A stretch of 64,000 bases of DNA, from positions 248,001 to 312,000 of the forward strand of contig VWZF01005933.1 of assembly GCA_013396755.1 (NCBI GenBank), written 5' to 3'. A program made the translations under genes and the position numbers. Every line of letters starts with the position of its first letter. The stretch's first letter is position 1. The notes under the pieces are model-generated. The model saw only the letters and a list, made by a program, of their open reading frames with translations, did no database searches and was not told where the DNA came from. Source of the stretch: Sclerurus mexicanus. Taxonomy: Eukaryota; Chordata; Aves; Passeriformes; Furnariidae. Shown here one piece after another: positions 24,732 through 37,430 of this stretch.

Positions 24732-27700
24732 TGTGCAACCCCTGCTGCAGTGCTCTGGCAAAGCTGTTGCAAGGAGGCAGAAGGTCCCAGCAGCCACATT
24801 CCTCTCACTGCAGGGATGAGGAGGCAGCTTCAGGCTGCCCAGCTCTGCTGAAGCACTGCCATACATAGGAGTGTTGAAAGCCATAGGATCAAATTCAGCT
24901 TCGAGGATTAACACCTACTATATGCTTTCAAAAACAATGTGATTAATCATGTTTCCATTTGCCTTCTAATTCTCAAGCTTTCTGTGCCAGCACTTTTAAA
25001 GCTTTCTCTGAAATTAAGAGGAAAAAATATAATTTTCTGCGTAGACAGCTGAGCTTGTTCTGTGAAGATGTGTGGAGCCAGGACTTTGAAAGGAACACAT
25101 GTCATACCTGCACCTTGAAACATTTGTCCCATGATTTTCTCAGCAGCCTCTTCCAAACTTAGGGAGACAGATGAGTGTTAGTTCAACTTTTAAAAAGAAA
25201 TAATATTTCTTCCAGCTAGAAAGTGTAAAACTTAAGTGTACAAACTACTTCGTGAAGAGTTTTGCAGCAGAAGAAGCTGGATTCAACATCAGTTGAGTGG
25301 TTCCTTAAAAGTCATGCCTCTGCCTTAGCCTATAAATATGTTTCTACTTTCAGAGAGTAAATATTGCCCTATAGTGCTGCATCCTTTGCTACCGGGGAGG
25401 CTGGCACTAATGTAAATATGCTGTGAAGCTATATGCTTCCTGCTCACTCTGGGCATCAAATTATTCCCACCTTGAAAAAGCCGGGTTTGCTGTTATTTAC
25501 AGAGATGGTCTTATCTGCAATGTACTTCCCTGGAAATAAAGTTTCTTCCAAGAGTTAAAAATATGCACAAAAACCCCATAAAGGGTTTTAAATATATCCT
25601 TGTACCGTTCACTGAAAGCTGCTAATTGGTACTCCCACACAGTGCTTTGCAATTAATGGTGATGCTGCTGTTTGGAGAAAGTAGGGGAGAGTCTCAAAGT
25701 CAGAATACAAAATACAATAGTGTTCTTCCTGAAAACATGGCACACAGCTACGGACATTATCAGTTATCTTTCATCTCGGTGTCTCCTGATCACACTGAGA
25801 CCTACTCTTCTCCCAGCCTATTTTGTGTGTGTGGGCTCTGTGCTATAGGGGAGCCCTGGGGGCTGCATAGGTGAACTACAGCACGTGTTCCTCTTCCCTG
25901 CTGTTTTCCAGATCTTCCTTGTTGCACTCTTTCAGTCCTGGGTTCGCTGGGCACCTGCTAGAGGCTCTGGAAACTGAAGATGCTGTTTTGGGCAGAGTGG
26001 GGGAGACGACTGGCTGATGCAGAATCCCTGAGTCATGTCCCAAATTCCCCACTGCAGCAAGGCTGCAGGATAACCTTGAGCTGTGCTCCTCTCGGCACTG
26101 AAGGTACAGCAGGATGCAGCCCTGAACTTCTGCATGGGAACACCTCCCTAAGGACCTCCTCCAATGCTGCCCGGCTCAGGGCTAGTGAAAAGCCAGCTTT
26201 GTAACATGTTGAGCATCAACATCCTTCATTAAATCACAGAGGCACACTGCTGTAGGTAAGGACTTATCCTGTAGCAAATGAAGGTTTCCTCCCTCCCTAG
26301 TCCTCTAGTTTTACCTTGTGTTCAGGCCTGTTTCTTATCACTGACCTTTGTGAAGTTTGCTTGGGATACAGATGTTGGGGATTGGCACAAGTGGAGTGTA
26401 ATAGTGCCTTTATTTACCTTCTTCACACATAAGCGGTTGATGAATGACTTGAAAAAAGGAAGACCGCAGGCATGTGGAGTTACTAACCATTATGAAGGAA
26501 GGGGGCCTTTGATGCTGGTCATCCTACCTGTGTCCCACCAACAGTGATCTTAAGCTCCACTGCTGCCTTTTGGGCAGGGCACGTTGGTCTAGGGGAGGAG
26601 AAAGCCCACGGGCAGCTGGGTTTTGCTTTGTTTGCCCCAAATCCTCCCTTAGATTAGACAGAGCGGTAAAAACAAAAAATCTCCAAACCCAAGATCAGGA
26701 ATTTCCTTGTTGACTAAATCAGACTGGCTGAGCAATGCCTGGGGACTTTCGGCAGGCTAACCACAAATTTGCCGTGGAGCCTCACCTTCTGAGAGCAGCA
26801 TGGGGAGAAACGGCTCCCCTTTGATGTTGGACCTTGAACCCATTTAGTTTTCAGGGTATCAGTCCTCATTGCCATGGTTGTTGCAGCGTGCAAAGGTGGA
26901 ATGGTGAGTTTGCACCAAGACAGCCTGGAAGCAGCCCTGTTTCTTCTTCCTGCCTCCGCCTGTCCACACCAAGGTCTGACAGCACGGAGATGCATTCAGT
27001 TCACATCGAAACATCCCCACCACGTTCAGACCTGCAACATCATCCCCTCGCCGCAGGAAGGGGACAGCCCACATCCCCCACCACTCGTCCCTGCAAACCC
27101 CACTGCAGCTGCTGGGCTAAGAGTCTCGCAAGCCAGCCAAGTCCTTTGCACAGCTCTCAGGAAGGCAATGTGTGCAGGACTGCTGATTATCAAAGGCTAG
27201 CTGTGAGTCATTTCAAATCCAATGAATGATCATTGGTTGGGGAAGAGGTAATTAGACTGGCTTCAGTATCTTGCTGCTATGCTCAGGGGAGTAATGGGGT
27301 GGTGTTGCTGCCATTGAAGAACTTTATTTGTTAGGAGTGACTCATTGCGTATGAGTCACAGATTATACATGGGAAAAACTACTGGTGCTCCCTGTTGGGT
27401 GTTGAAAGTCCAGTGCAATGGGCCCAGCCGATCGTGGCAGCTGACTGATAATGATAGAATCACCTGGTGAGCGTTCCCTCCCTTTCATCTCACCTACAGA
27501 GGATCTATCAAAGGCAGGTCTGCTCTTGCTACCAGTAACTGCATGGGCTATGTAGCTGCCCCACTGCAGAAGCTGAAGGGGAAATGGCTTTCGACAAAAC
27601 TAGCAGAGAATCAGAAGAACGAGATGCAGACCCCTGGTATCCCAGGCTGCCAAGATCCCTCGAGGACTTTGTAGCCCTTGAAAAGGAATTTAACCTGCTG

Positions 27701-28336
27701 ATCCGGGTCAAAACTTCATAACCGTTCTGTTTCAGTAATAAGCTACAGTGAACTTTGATTGCAAAGCCAACACATTCACAGTGTCAAAAATATGTCCCTA
27801 GATCTGAATTTCACAGTAGGGTTGGTCCATCTTCTGTTTAAAAAAAAAAGGATTGAGTCAACTTTTATTCTGATTTGACTGGTTTTTATACCAGGGACTT
27901 GCAATTTGCAGTTGAACTGAATCTTCTTAATAAACTCAATAAACTTTTTTAAGATATGTTTCCTAATGTTTCTGCTTCCAGAACAGCCTGAGACTGAGAA
28001 AGACAGAGGCATTCAACAATAAATGGAGACAAATAATTGCTTGGATCTGTACACTCTTTTTCCACTTTGAAACCTAATTTTAGATCTCAGCTGAGGCTTA
28101 AGGTTTGTTTTAATTTGCCCAAACTGTTTTTTTTTTCTTCTACTAGAACAAACCCAGTCAAACTGTGTTTGCCCTTCAAAACTTAGGTCTGAGAAGTGCC
28201 CAGCACAGAGTTACTCAGTGTAATGAATGTAAACACTGGGAAGATTACTTATTTCCTTTGTACGTGTTCTTTTGAGCTGCAACCTGATTGCACCACTTGA
28301 AGAATATCCTCTTACTGTATAAAAACACAATTATGA

Positions 28337-28371
28337 AGATCTGATCCTCACCCTCACTTCAGTGGAGAAGT
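28337..28371. repeat. Possible relic of the palindromic CCATTGAAGTCAATGG-type repeat
   Basis: The order GATCTGATCCTCACC then CTCACTTCAGTGGAGAAG resembles the GATC-TGATCC plus TTGACTTCAATGGG arrangement seen in the better copies, in the opposite orientation to the 5.96-kb copy. It is weak alone and gains support only from recurrence. Confidence 0.3.
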
Positions 28372-28904
28372 GCTGCAAAGGCACGTGGCTGTAAAGCAAG
28401 CATGTCCTGTCTCCTGCTGGGATGCTGTGTTCTATTAGGATCACTCTGTGATGCTTGCTTTGAGGAGGTGGATCCTGGTCCAGATATTTCCACTTTTTCC
28501 TGAGAACAGACTTTGCATGATCTCAGTCACCCTGAGCTGGTATCGAAGGGCTTGACCTCGAAAAGATGTTGAGAGCTGCAGAGCAGCCAGAAGCTGGGTG
28601 GTACTGCTCCACTGCCCACCCCAGGGACCCAAAGCAGAACCACATCTCCCATGAAGGTGCTCACCACCTCCTACTCCATCTTTGCCCTCTGGATAATACG
28701 CAGCCATTGCTTTCCTGCACTGAGGCAGTATCCAGCTTAGCAACATTCAGCTGGTCCCCTGCCAGATGCGTTGCTGTGAGCCATTCACATCCACTGCAGC
28801 TGTCAGGTGTGCCTGGCAATTGCAGCCTGTGCCGTGATCAATATGGAAATTGGTGAATTAAAGCTATCTGTCTGCTGAACACGTGCAAACACACCCCTCT
28901 CAGA

Positions 28905-28919
28905 GACACACACACACAC
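28905..28919 (+). repeat. (CA)n short microsatellite
   Basis: A run of about seven CA units inside GAGACACACACACACACTT. Confidence 0.8.
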
Positions 28920-29456
28920 TTGCAAAGCTAGACGAAAAAGCGGCCAGAACTGCAGAGTACAATGTCATGACAACCCACTGGGAAAAGATCAGTACTTGAC
29001 CTGCCCAAGTTCTTCCATTCTCATCTCAATGTCCAAGAAAGAGACTGGTGAAACCAGGTGGTCATTTTTCCACAAAGTTTTGGGAAGAAAAGAGGTGATG
29101 GCTTGTTTGCAGGCTGGTAAGACGCTAGGGAAAAACATGGCATGCCCTGCAAGATGTACACTGTTTTGTTAAACCCTGTTTTATCTTCCAGCCTCAAAGT
29201 GTCCTGGGAGTTTGAACTGCACCTTACCAAAATGCAGACCCCACTCCCAGCAACTCTGGAAGCTGCAGCCCATACAGTATGCCTGGCAGACACTGCCTTA
29301 TCCAGGCACAGGATAGCCGTGAGCACTGGGGGCAGTCTCTGGGGCACCAGCTGCCTTACACCATGGATTGGGCACTGTGCAGACACACCACAGCTCTGAT
29401 CTCTTCTGGTCAGAACCTCTGGGCATTTTTACAACTCAGTGGGAAATCCCGTTCTG

Positions 29457-29475
29457 TCTTCTATCTATCTATCTC
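29457..29475 (+). repeat. (CTAT)n short microsatellite
   Basis: Four CTAT units, TCTATCTATCTATCTATCTC in context. Too short to be strongly polymorphic. Confidence 0.75.
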
Positions 29476-29950
29476 CAGAGTAAAAGCTCATTTTGCTTTT
29501 CCTTCCCCAGCATCATGGGTGGCTTTGTTTAGAAGAAATTATACAACTGAATAAGAGCCAATATGAAAGGCCAAATCTTAAACGGATCCATGGGCACGAC
29601 TGCTCTGTGAGTGATGTGCAGACAAGCATCTCTGTGAGGCTGATCTGAGCACGGAAAACAGTGTGAGGGCAGATGTAGCCGTGGGGCTGCAGAGCGAGCT
29701 GTCGGAGGGATACCCAGAACCAGGGACACACGCTGCGTTTTCCAGTTGGTGGGAAGCCCATGCTGTGCTGATGGTATCTCTGCTGATGAAACCATATCTC
29801 AGCCAGATGTCCCTTGATTTGCTGTGAAGATCGCTCTCGTGGAAGAAGCTCTCTTCTCCCCTCCTTTTTCTTTCACTGCTTTCATTTCCACCTCACTAAA
29901 CCACCCCTGTGTCACACCCTTTCTTTCTGAATTCACACTAACAGCAAATC

Positions 29951-29967
29951 TGGATGGATGGATGGAA
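29951..29967 (+). repeat. (GGAT)n short microsatellite
   Basis: Four tandem copies of TGGA/GGAT within TGGATGGATGGATGGAAG. Confidence 0.75.
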
Positions 29968-30138
29968 GCTAATTCTAAGTAAGGTGAAGTGTTCACATCC
30001 ATAGCATCAACACAGGGGTGTTCAGGCACGTACCCAGTGCTTGCAAGGACACTCTTCCTATGGGGCCACTGCTGTGGAGATCAGATGAACTGCCCTGGTC
30101 ACTGCCCTGCGTGGGGTGCAGAGCAAAAGCAGCCTCTT

Positions 30139-30161
30139 GGGTGGAAGGGGAGGGAAAGGGG
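30139..30161 (+). other. Canonical G-quadruplex motif
   Basis: Four G-runs occur in 23 bases: GGG (30139-30141), GGGG (30147-30150), GGG (30152-30154) and GGGG (30158-30161), with loops of 5, 1 and 3 bases. This satisfies the usual G3+N1-7 pattern and is the only clean match I found on the plus strand. No promoter or transcript boundary is evident around it. Confidence 0.75.
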
Positions 30162-32599
30162 AGATCAGATGCTGCCGTGAGTTTTTTTGCAAACATCTTG
30201 CTGAAAGCTGCAGCAGATGTTGAAGTTAAAATTGCTTCTTCACAGCCTTTGATTTTTGTGATCAGTTTTGCCAGAATTTTTGTGAAGCCACAAAAGGGAA
30301 TCAAGAAAGACAAAGCCAGATCCTGAGCTGAGTATGAATGTTACACCAGATTGACCCCCCCTGATTTCCTGGCCCGCAGTTTTCAGTCATACTGGCTGCA
30401 AGTACATCAGATAGAAAGTCTGAGTATGAAGAGGGAGACACTGTATATCCCCACTGAAATCAGTGGAAATCTTCCTGTCAGAATCAGGGATGGGATTTCA
30501 CTGAACTTACTCAAAATACAAAGATGGTAGTGACAAGGGGAATAGGGTGAACCTAAATCCTCTTGCATTTTAAGATTGCAAATTAATCTTCCTCTATTCC
30601 TTTCTGAAGGCTTTTTATGGAGTGTTTCTTTTGCTCTGCCATTAAGCTGCTGCTACTCTCTGCCAGGGCACTGTCAGTCTGTCCCACACATTTGCCAGAC
30701 CACACACCATTTCTCTGTCAGGGAGAAAGGAGTGGTGATGGGGAGCAACCTGATAAATAAGTCATCCATGATCCCTTCCTACAGGCTATCTGAAGTAAAC
30801 CCAACTTGCTGGCAGACACACCTTTTGTCTTCCAGATCTCTTGCAGCCTCAGTGAGCCAGGGTTAAACGTCTCCTCTCCCTGCTTCTTTCTTCTCCCTAG
30901 AATGGGGAAGCAAGTGGGGTCCACCCTGCCTTGAAGTCTTAACAGGTTTCAGGTGGGCTTTGGGAAGAGCTCCACAGCAGGGCTGGCTCTCACAGGGATA
31001 CAGGATATTTATTGTGGTCCAATTTTCTCTTCTTGTCAGCTGCAGCCTTTTGCATTGATACTAAAGAAACTAATAAAAAAGAAAAGCCTAGTAAGTCAGA
31101 ACTTTACCATTATCATTATACTAAGTGACTCTGAAGTACATAAATAATCTAGAAAATTGGGTTTTCTTTTTTAGCAAGTTAGTTCTTTTAGATAGAGTTA
31201 GTTGTATGTTTGCTAGGCACTGCCTGACATACTGCATTATTTTTAATAAGCCTGAAATCTGCTCCAAGATTGTTGTGGCTGAAGAATTAATAAGATAATG
31301 TTTCCATTTCAGGAAATCCCCTGAAAACAAAATGTAAAAAAGCGTAAAAGCCACTAGTCTAGTTTTGAGGGATCCTTGTTGCCCAGGGCTCCCATCAGTC
31401 AGTGAGACTGGAGGCAGCTCAGCATCTCCCAGATGTCAGCTCTACAGTGCGGAGGAGTTTTGCTGGTCTGGATGGGACTATAGCCTGGCTCATAAAATAA
31501 GGCAGAGTTTACCCCAGAAATCCCATTTCTTGATTAGTTCTGCCCCAGTGGAATGTCTCTCAGGCTGCCTGCCTCCCTGGAGATGGAGTGCCCATGGGGC
31601 ACACAAATGAGCCTCTCCAGTTGTTTGCCTAGCCCTGATACTAAAAAAACCTGTTTATTTACTTCTCTGAGGAGGCAACAGTAGAGAACTGAACCTCCAG
31701 TGAATGGGAGGGCAATTTATTAAAAACAAAAGAAGACTGCAGGTGTAAAATATTTGTCATGCCAACACCTGAACAAACATATCGCTGTGCCCTTGCTTAT
31801 CTCCTTCCCACTCACTGCCTTTATTGAGTCCTGTGTCCTGCTAACTGCAGATGTATTAATCAGGTGGTTAGATTAGAGCAAACTCACTGCCTCTGGACTG
31901 CCTTATCTAGACCATATAAATGTGTCATTATACAGATCAGGGCCAGGCCAAAGGGGTTTTTTATACCTTTGTGATTACCAAATTGCTCACTATTTCCTGT
32001 TTACATGAATTCCCTGTGCCTCAGAGGGCAAAGCCTCAAGGACAGCAGCAAAATCCTCTGTTGCCCCATCTCTACAAAAATCTGTATATAAATACGTGAT
32101 ATTTTCCTCCTATTTCACGTTAATTTCATCATTTGCATTCTTTTCCCCACAAATGTCCATTTCCCCCTTCAAAAACCAGTTTGAAGAAGCAAGGTGTGGT
32201 TTTGACCCCATACCTTTTGCAGCCCATAGTTGCATTGGTGTTTTGCAAATGTCTCTCAGACAAATATCTCCAGGTGATTGCTGCTGCCATGCACTTGTTA
32301 GACCCTGACTTGGTACCCTTGCCCACTTCCCAGTTATGCTGTGAAGAGGTTCATGTACCAGAATGAAGCTGTCCCAGCTGCATGGGGCGTTGTTTGCCCA
32401 GGGTGGCATCAGGACAGGATGGAGGAGGAAAGAAGGGAAGGCAGCTGGTACAAGCAGCCCCACACTGCCATCACCATGGGACTGCATGGTGTGAATGCCT
32501 CCTTTCTGCCTCTCTTCCCTCCCCTGCCACCACAGACAGAAGCCTGGTGGCTGTGACCAGGGATTTGGGCTTTCTCCCAGGCTTACCCTCTGGTACAAA
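30162..32599. other. Unique noncoding DNA, no gene recognised
   Basis: The largest frame is 162 codons, minus strand, 32110-32598, ending where the CR1 piece begins. Plus-strand frames of 77 to 111 codons overlap it. The segment 31060-31370 is AT-rich with short A and T runs. A palindromic-repeat relic is at 30449-30489. Confidence 0.55.
30449..30489. repeat. Relic of a palindromic CCATTGAAGTCAATGG-type repeat
   Basis: CCCACTGAAATCAGTGGAAA is followed by TCTTCCTGTCAGAATCAGGGA. The first part is nearly self-complementary, CCACTGAAATCAGTGG. The AGAATCAGGGA end matches the AGAATCAGATCC end of the 5.96-kb copy. This agreement of core and flank in two separate places is the main support for calling it a repeat family. 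Confidence 0.5.
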
Positions 32600-32656
32600 G
32601 TTGGACTTGATGGTCTTGGAGGTCTTTTCCAGTCCTAATGATTCTATGATTCTATC
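32600..32656 (+). mobile_element. CR1 LINE, 3' terminal fragment
   Basis: TTGGACTTGATGGTCTTGGA is followed by GGTCTTTTCCAGTCCTAATG and ends in ATTCTATGATTCTAT. The last part is the diagnostic CR1 terminal repeat, two ATTCTATG units. The TTGGACTTGATGATCTT-like block precedes it as in the consensus. Upstream sequence is not recognisably CR1, so the copy is only about 57 bases long. Confidence 0.9.
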
Positions 32657-35600
32657 CATTTGGTTTTGTCTACCCAGCCCACGGCCCTGGAAGCTGTGTC
32701 AGTTTTGCCTTATATGAACAGAGCACTAACCTGTTTTTACACATACTTAAAAACTAAAATCTCTCCCTTTTCTTTCCCCTCTTTATGTTTTTGATGACAG
32801 TAGATAAAAACAGCATACATACAAGAGCTTTGAGAGTTTCACTGTCTGCCTGGTGTGCTAAAAACATATCCAAAGTGGGCATTCAAAACACAAGATGCTT
32901 CTGTGATAGCATGAGTTGCAGGCACTGTGGCAGCAGGATACTGCTGTGCTCTAGCTGGGTTTCCTAGTCCCCAGCCACCAGAGAACCTCTAGAAAAACTG
33001 CCCCAATTTTCAATCACCTTATTTTTCTGTTCCCTGTTCCACTTCTGGCTCATTAAAATTAGACATGGATTAAAGGTATGCCCTGGGAACTGAAAGTCCT
33101 CATGCTTTGGAAATATCTGAGTCACAAGTGAGAGCAGGAGCAAATGTCACGGGTGGCGAAAGGGGCTGGGGTCACAAATCAATGCAGCAAGTGTCTTACT
33201 TTTTATTAACAGCCAGGAAAAACACAGCAAAATACTCAGAGCTTAATGCATGGATTAGTACTCATGTACAACATGCATGGTTTATGATATTCATAATCAA
33301 AATAAATATGTTTACCCATTCTGTAAATCTCCATAAATTCTTCTTCCTCTTCTGCATGTAATATAATTCTCCAAAGACTTGAAAATGTGCATGGTGAGTC
33401 TCTAATGCACATTTTATTTGCTGATTTCCCGTGGCTCCGTAAAGACATTTTAACTTCAACAGAACATCTCAGCAGGAACTTTCTTATCAGAATTTCTGAG
33501 GCTCACGACTGTATTCAGAACATCCACTAGAAAGATTCCTGTGTCTCTGGAGACATCCCCGCTTCAAACCATATTTGCTTTCCTGGCAGTTTCCTCTGAG
33601 AGCCTTTGAATGTGGGGAACAGTGCCATGAGTGTTAAGCTTTTCTCTCCCCATTGCTACAACTCCAGCAGGCGTCAAATCTCCTGCGCTTGTACTCGCCA
33701 CGCTGCCGGGGAATCTGGTGTGCTGCGAAAACGACTGAGATTATTATGACAAAAGGTTCCCTCCACCTTTTGTACCAGGAACCTCTTTTGCCCTAGGAAA
33801 TGTCTGTATTTCTGAAAATGGCTTAGCAGTAATCTCGCTGCGAATCTTTCTCTTAAAGGAGCCTCTCCTGTTGGCAGCACTCGGCGCTGTCAAAGGGAGC
33901 ACACTGAAAGAGATGCATCGTGTCTGGTGAATTTTATGGCGCTAGGTTCTACCACAACAGTGATTTTCTTTAAGGGCCTTGCTGGGATAAAATGAGAATA
34001 TAGCACATAAGCTGTTAAATATAAAAGAAAGGTCTGTCCTTTCCGCAGGTGTGATGTGATCTCCTATCTCCTTTTTGTCACTTCGTCCTCCACATGTGGC
34101 CTCTCAGTGTTGTGTCATTACAGGCAGTCCATGAAGGCTACAGGTGTACACAGAATGTCACATTGCACGGAGTTCGTAAGGCTCCCAAATGAGTGGAGAG
34201 CCATGTGGGAACTGCTAATGGCTCCATAAGCTTTGAGGACATAGCTTTGAGTGGCTGTTAAGTGACAGGCAGGTCCTCAGAACGGTTTTGGTCATGTATT
34301 CATTCCAGTGCAATGTGTAACCAGCTATTTTTTCCTTGTTTGCATAATAAACCTCTCTCAGAGGTTTTTGTCCCTTGAGTGGCATTTATGAAGAGTGAGA
34401 TTGTCGCTATCCCTGAGAAGTCTGAGAGAGAGTAATGCTGTCGGTACTTCAATAATGGCTGTGCACTGAAGGCAGGTTTTAATGCCTTCAGAGCAAAGTT
34501 CTTTTTGTAACCAGGACACCCTGTAGCCTCCAAGACACCCAAGTAGGCAAATCTTAGTTTTTTTTGCAGTTGAGGCAAGGGGATAGAAGGAAACCCTGCA
34601 CCAAATTCAGTGAGAGAGTCAAGCACCAGCACCCAGCCCTTGTAGGTGCCTGTGGAGCAGAACTCAGATTTCTGAACTGAAAGCCTCCATCACTCAAGTA
34701 GGAAACCCTTCCCTTCAGGTAGGTGTCATCTTGAGATTTCAACTCTACCATTGGCATGAAAAGATCTCATCCTGCTGTCAAAACAGCCAAGCCCTCACAA
34801 TGTGTACTCCACAAATACGAAATGTATTCAAATGCAGAAGGCATTCTGTTGCCTTCTTTCAGAAGCTGATCAATATCTTCTCTCTCAGCAAGTGCTGTTT
34901 CAGTTAGCAGCAGACAAGCTGTTGGATTTAGGCTTCCTGGGCTGACTTTATTTTTAGCTGGGAGTGGCATTTTTCCTCTGGAAGCTTTCCCTGCCTCACA
35001 TCACGCAGTGAAAGCTGCTCACTGGCATGACACTTTCCGCTCCTTGCTACTACTTTCCCTCTGATGACTTTGTAGCCTTCAAAACATCAGTTTGCTTATT
35101 AAATTATGCTGCCTACAGTGAGAGAGAAAAAAGACTTAGTGCACAGCTTGCAGCCGAGCATCGTGTCGGGCACCTGCCTGCGAAGGGGCTGACTGGCACT
35201 GGGAAGGTGGGCAGGATGAAGCGGGCACTGGGGGCAGGCAGGGCAGCCACTGCAGATTGGCAATGCCCTTGAGTCCACCAGCACCTGGGACCCTGCTCTG
35301 TACGGGGTCAGGCATCTTCCTGTTCAGGTCTGCCGGAGAGAGGTGAAGGTGTGATACGCATGGCTGCAGGCAAAGCATTTTTGTTGGAATTCATGGGGAA
35401 AAAAAAAGGTGGTGCTACTCATCTCTCTGAGGGTTTTGCAGCACAGTGTAGTCATCTCTGATGAGAACTCAGGTGGGCCCTGACAAAAGCAGCGTGAGAA
35501 TGTGCTGGGACAGACCCCCCCACGGCAACTACCCATGTCTGGGATTTCGGCCAAAATCCTTGGTGGAAGGAGCAGACCTCACAGCCTGAGCTGATGGAGA

Positions 35601-37189
35601 CAGGAGAGAATAATGGTTTCATCTCATGTGGTTTGCACTCCATGTTGAGACCACGTGCATTCCCCAGCAGGGCTCATGCTGGTTTCTGTCACTCCTCAAC
35701 TGCAGACTTTCCACAAGCTCCACATCTTGCAATGACTCATGGTTCAAAATGTACACTTCTATAAAAGAAAAAACCAAAAAACAGTGGGGCGAAACAAGGA
35801 GTCATGAGGGCTGCAAAGAAATATTTAATACTATTTCAACATCAAATAAATCTTTAGGGAGCATTTAAAACCTGTAAGAGGTGGATGAACTCACCTCCAT
35901 CTCTTAAATCTAATGACAGTTTATGGTGAAATGATTTGTGTCCTGACCCATCTGTTCTAAAATGCATGTCCTTCAACCTCAAAACTCCTCCCTGCCCTTA
36001 GGAGCTGTATCTCCGAATATTCCCTGCACAGCTGCTGATGTCTCATGTCCACTGCTGTGATACAATTATGCACAGTAAATATTGGCACTAAGGAGTATTG
36101 AATACCCAGGTGTTGGGCAGAATTAATGCAGTTCATGCCTCTTGTGCAGTCCAAGCATGTTTCCTAAGAGAGCAGTGATAACATCCTGAGCAGGCAGGTA
36201 ATAGCAGGCTTCATAGTGAAAAGATGCACAGAAGATCCTTTGTCCCCACTTCCAAACCCTTCCAAATGGGATGCACAAAGTGGATTGCTGCTGCCTTCTG
36301 GAGGAGCATGCTGCAAGAGGGAGAGTTTTGGCAAGCAGAGCATAAATCATCTGTGATATTCGAGCCTGTTTGAACTTTGCACTTTCTTTTCCTCACTAGA
36401 TAACGATATTGAAATCCCAGCATTAAAGACCTGCAAGGTTGTGATGTAAAACTGTAAGGAAATAATTTTGCACATCCCTGACAGTGTCTTCTGCCAGGAA
36501 GATCTCCAGCTGGAGTCTGTGAACACATGAGCCTGTGTGCCTGTGTGTTTTAAAATCTCTTCATAGTTGTGGCCAGATTTGCCTCTAGGTCCATACCGAT
36601 TCCTGCTTCTACTATAGTTCATGCACGCAAATTGGGATTTTTCTTTATTATTTGCTTATGTGAAATAAACACTCATGAGCCTGAGCTTCCTTTTCAGCTC
36701 CGTTCTTCTGAGAGGAGTCTTTACTCCTGTTACTTCTCCCTAAGACTCACAATCCTTTAGCATTTAGAGCAGTGAGGACTGCTCTCTCTGTCACATGGGT
36801 TAAATTGATGTAATGGTACTACATCTCTCTGTCGGGGGATAAGGTCCACACCCACGGTGGTCAGATGGCAGCCACCACACATGTGAGACATGATGCGTTT
36901 GGCTGTATTGTTACAGTTGTATTTTAGCATCTGTGAAAACAAATGCTGGAGGTCAGCAAACTCTGTGGTTTGGACATTTGACTCAGGGAGGACCGTTAGG
37001 GTGGAAAATGTATTTCTTTTTGTGGTTTCCACCAGCTCATAGTTAATTTCTCTTTGTCCCAGTGTCATTGATACTCTTGTCACTTCCTGTGTCACTGATA
37101 TTCCCCGAGTGTTATGAGAAACACATGATATTGTGCAAGCACATACTCCTGCTTGCTTACAGCCAGCTGTGCTTATTAGCCAGATCATG
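32657..37189. other. Unique noncoding DNA, no gene recognised
   Basis: Frames reach 146 codons (36757-37197, minus), 110 codons (34300-34632, minus) and 105 codons (36211-36528, minus). None resembles a known protein. A moderately G-rich patch at 35195-35245 has four G-runs, but one loop is 11 bases, so it fails a strict G-quadruplex test. The stretch around 33230-33440 is AT-rich. Confidence 0.55.
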
Positions 37190-37430
37190 GGCAGCACAAA
37201 ATATCCAGCCTGCAGCTGTTTGTTGTATTGCTTCAGAGGGGAGAAAAAAAACCCTGCTAGACATCATCCTCCCCAAAACAATAATTAAAATTATATTAAT
37301 TAATTTAACAGCACACTCCATTAGGAGTAAATTCATGTTCTTAAAGGGCTCCATGATGGAGTATAAATGCCTCATTAATATTAGATATATCAGCCTGGGA
37401 GCAGAAGCAAAGTCAGAGAGAATAGTGACT
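37190..37430. promoter_or_regulatory. AT-rich homeodomain-motif block, possible conserved element
   Basis: The core at 37280-37308 (ATAATTAAAATTATATTAAT then TAATTTAAC) has several overlapping TAATTA/ATTAAT words, the preferred core of many homeodomain factors. The flanks contain CCTCATTAATATTAGATATA and a CTCCATGATGGAGTATAAAT palindrome-containing word. The whole block is open on both strands (plus 37062-37655, minus 37157-37459). That is surprising for AT-rich DNA, but the translations are not protein-like to me. Conservation must be tested. Confidence 0.28.

Larger units (their letters stand above)
24732..30138. other. Unique noncoding DNA with small simple repeats
   Basis: The longest frames are 131 and 108 codons at 26834-27229, in overlapping phases on the plus strand, over a C-rich stretch; neither is recognisable. 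An AT-rich patch at about 25160-25620 includes a small AAAACCC/GGGTTTT inverted repeat (25570-25589). Short simple repeats are CA (28905-28919), CTAT (29457-29475) and GGAT (29951-29967). A palindromic-repeat relic may lie at 28337-28371. Confidence 0.55.

Noticed and set aside
24596..24914. Poly-Leu and poly-Ile open frames on opposite strands
   Set aside because: Both are translations of the ATT microsatellite.
35195..35245. G-rich patch considered as G-quadruplex or CpG island
   Set aside because: One loop is about 11 bases and CpG density is low and local.
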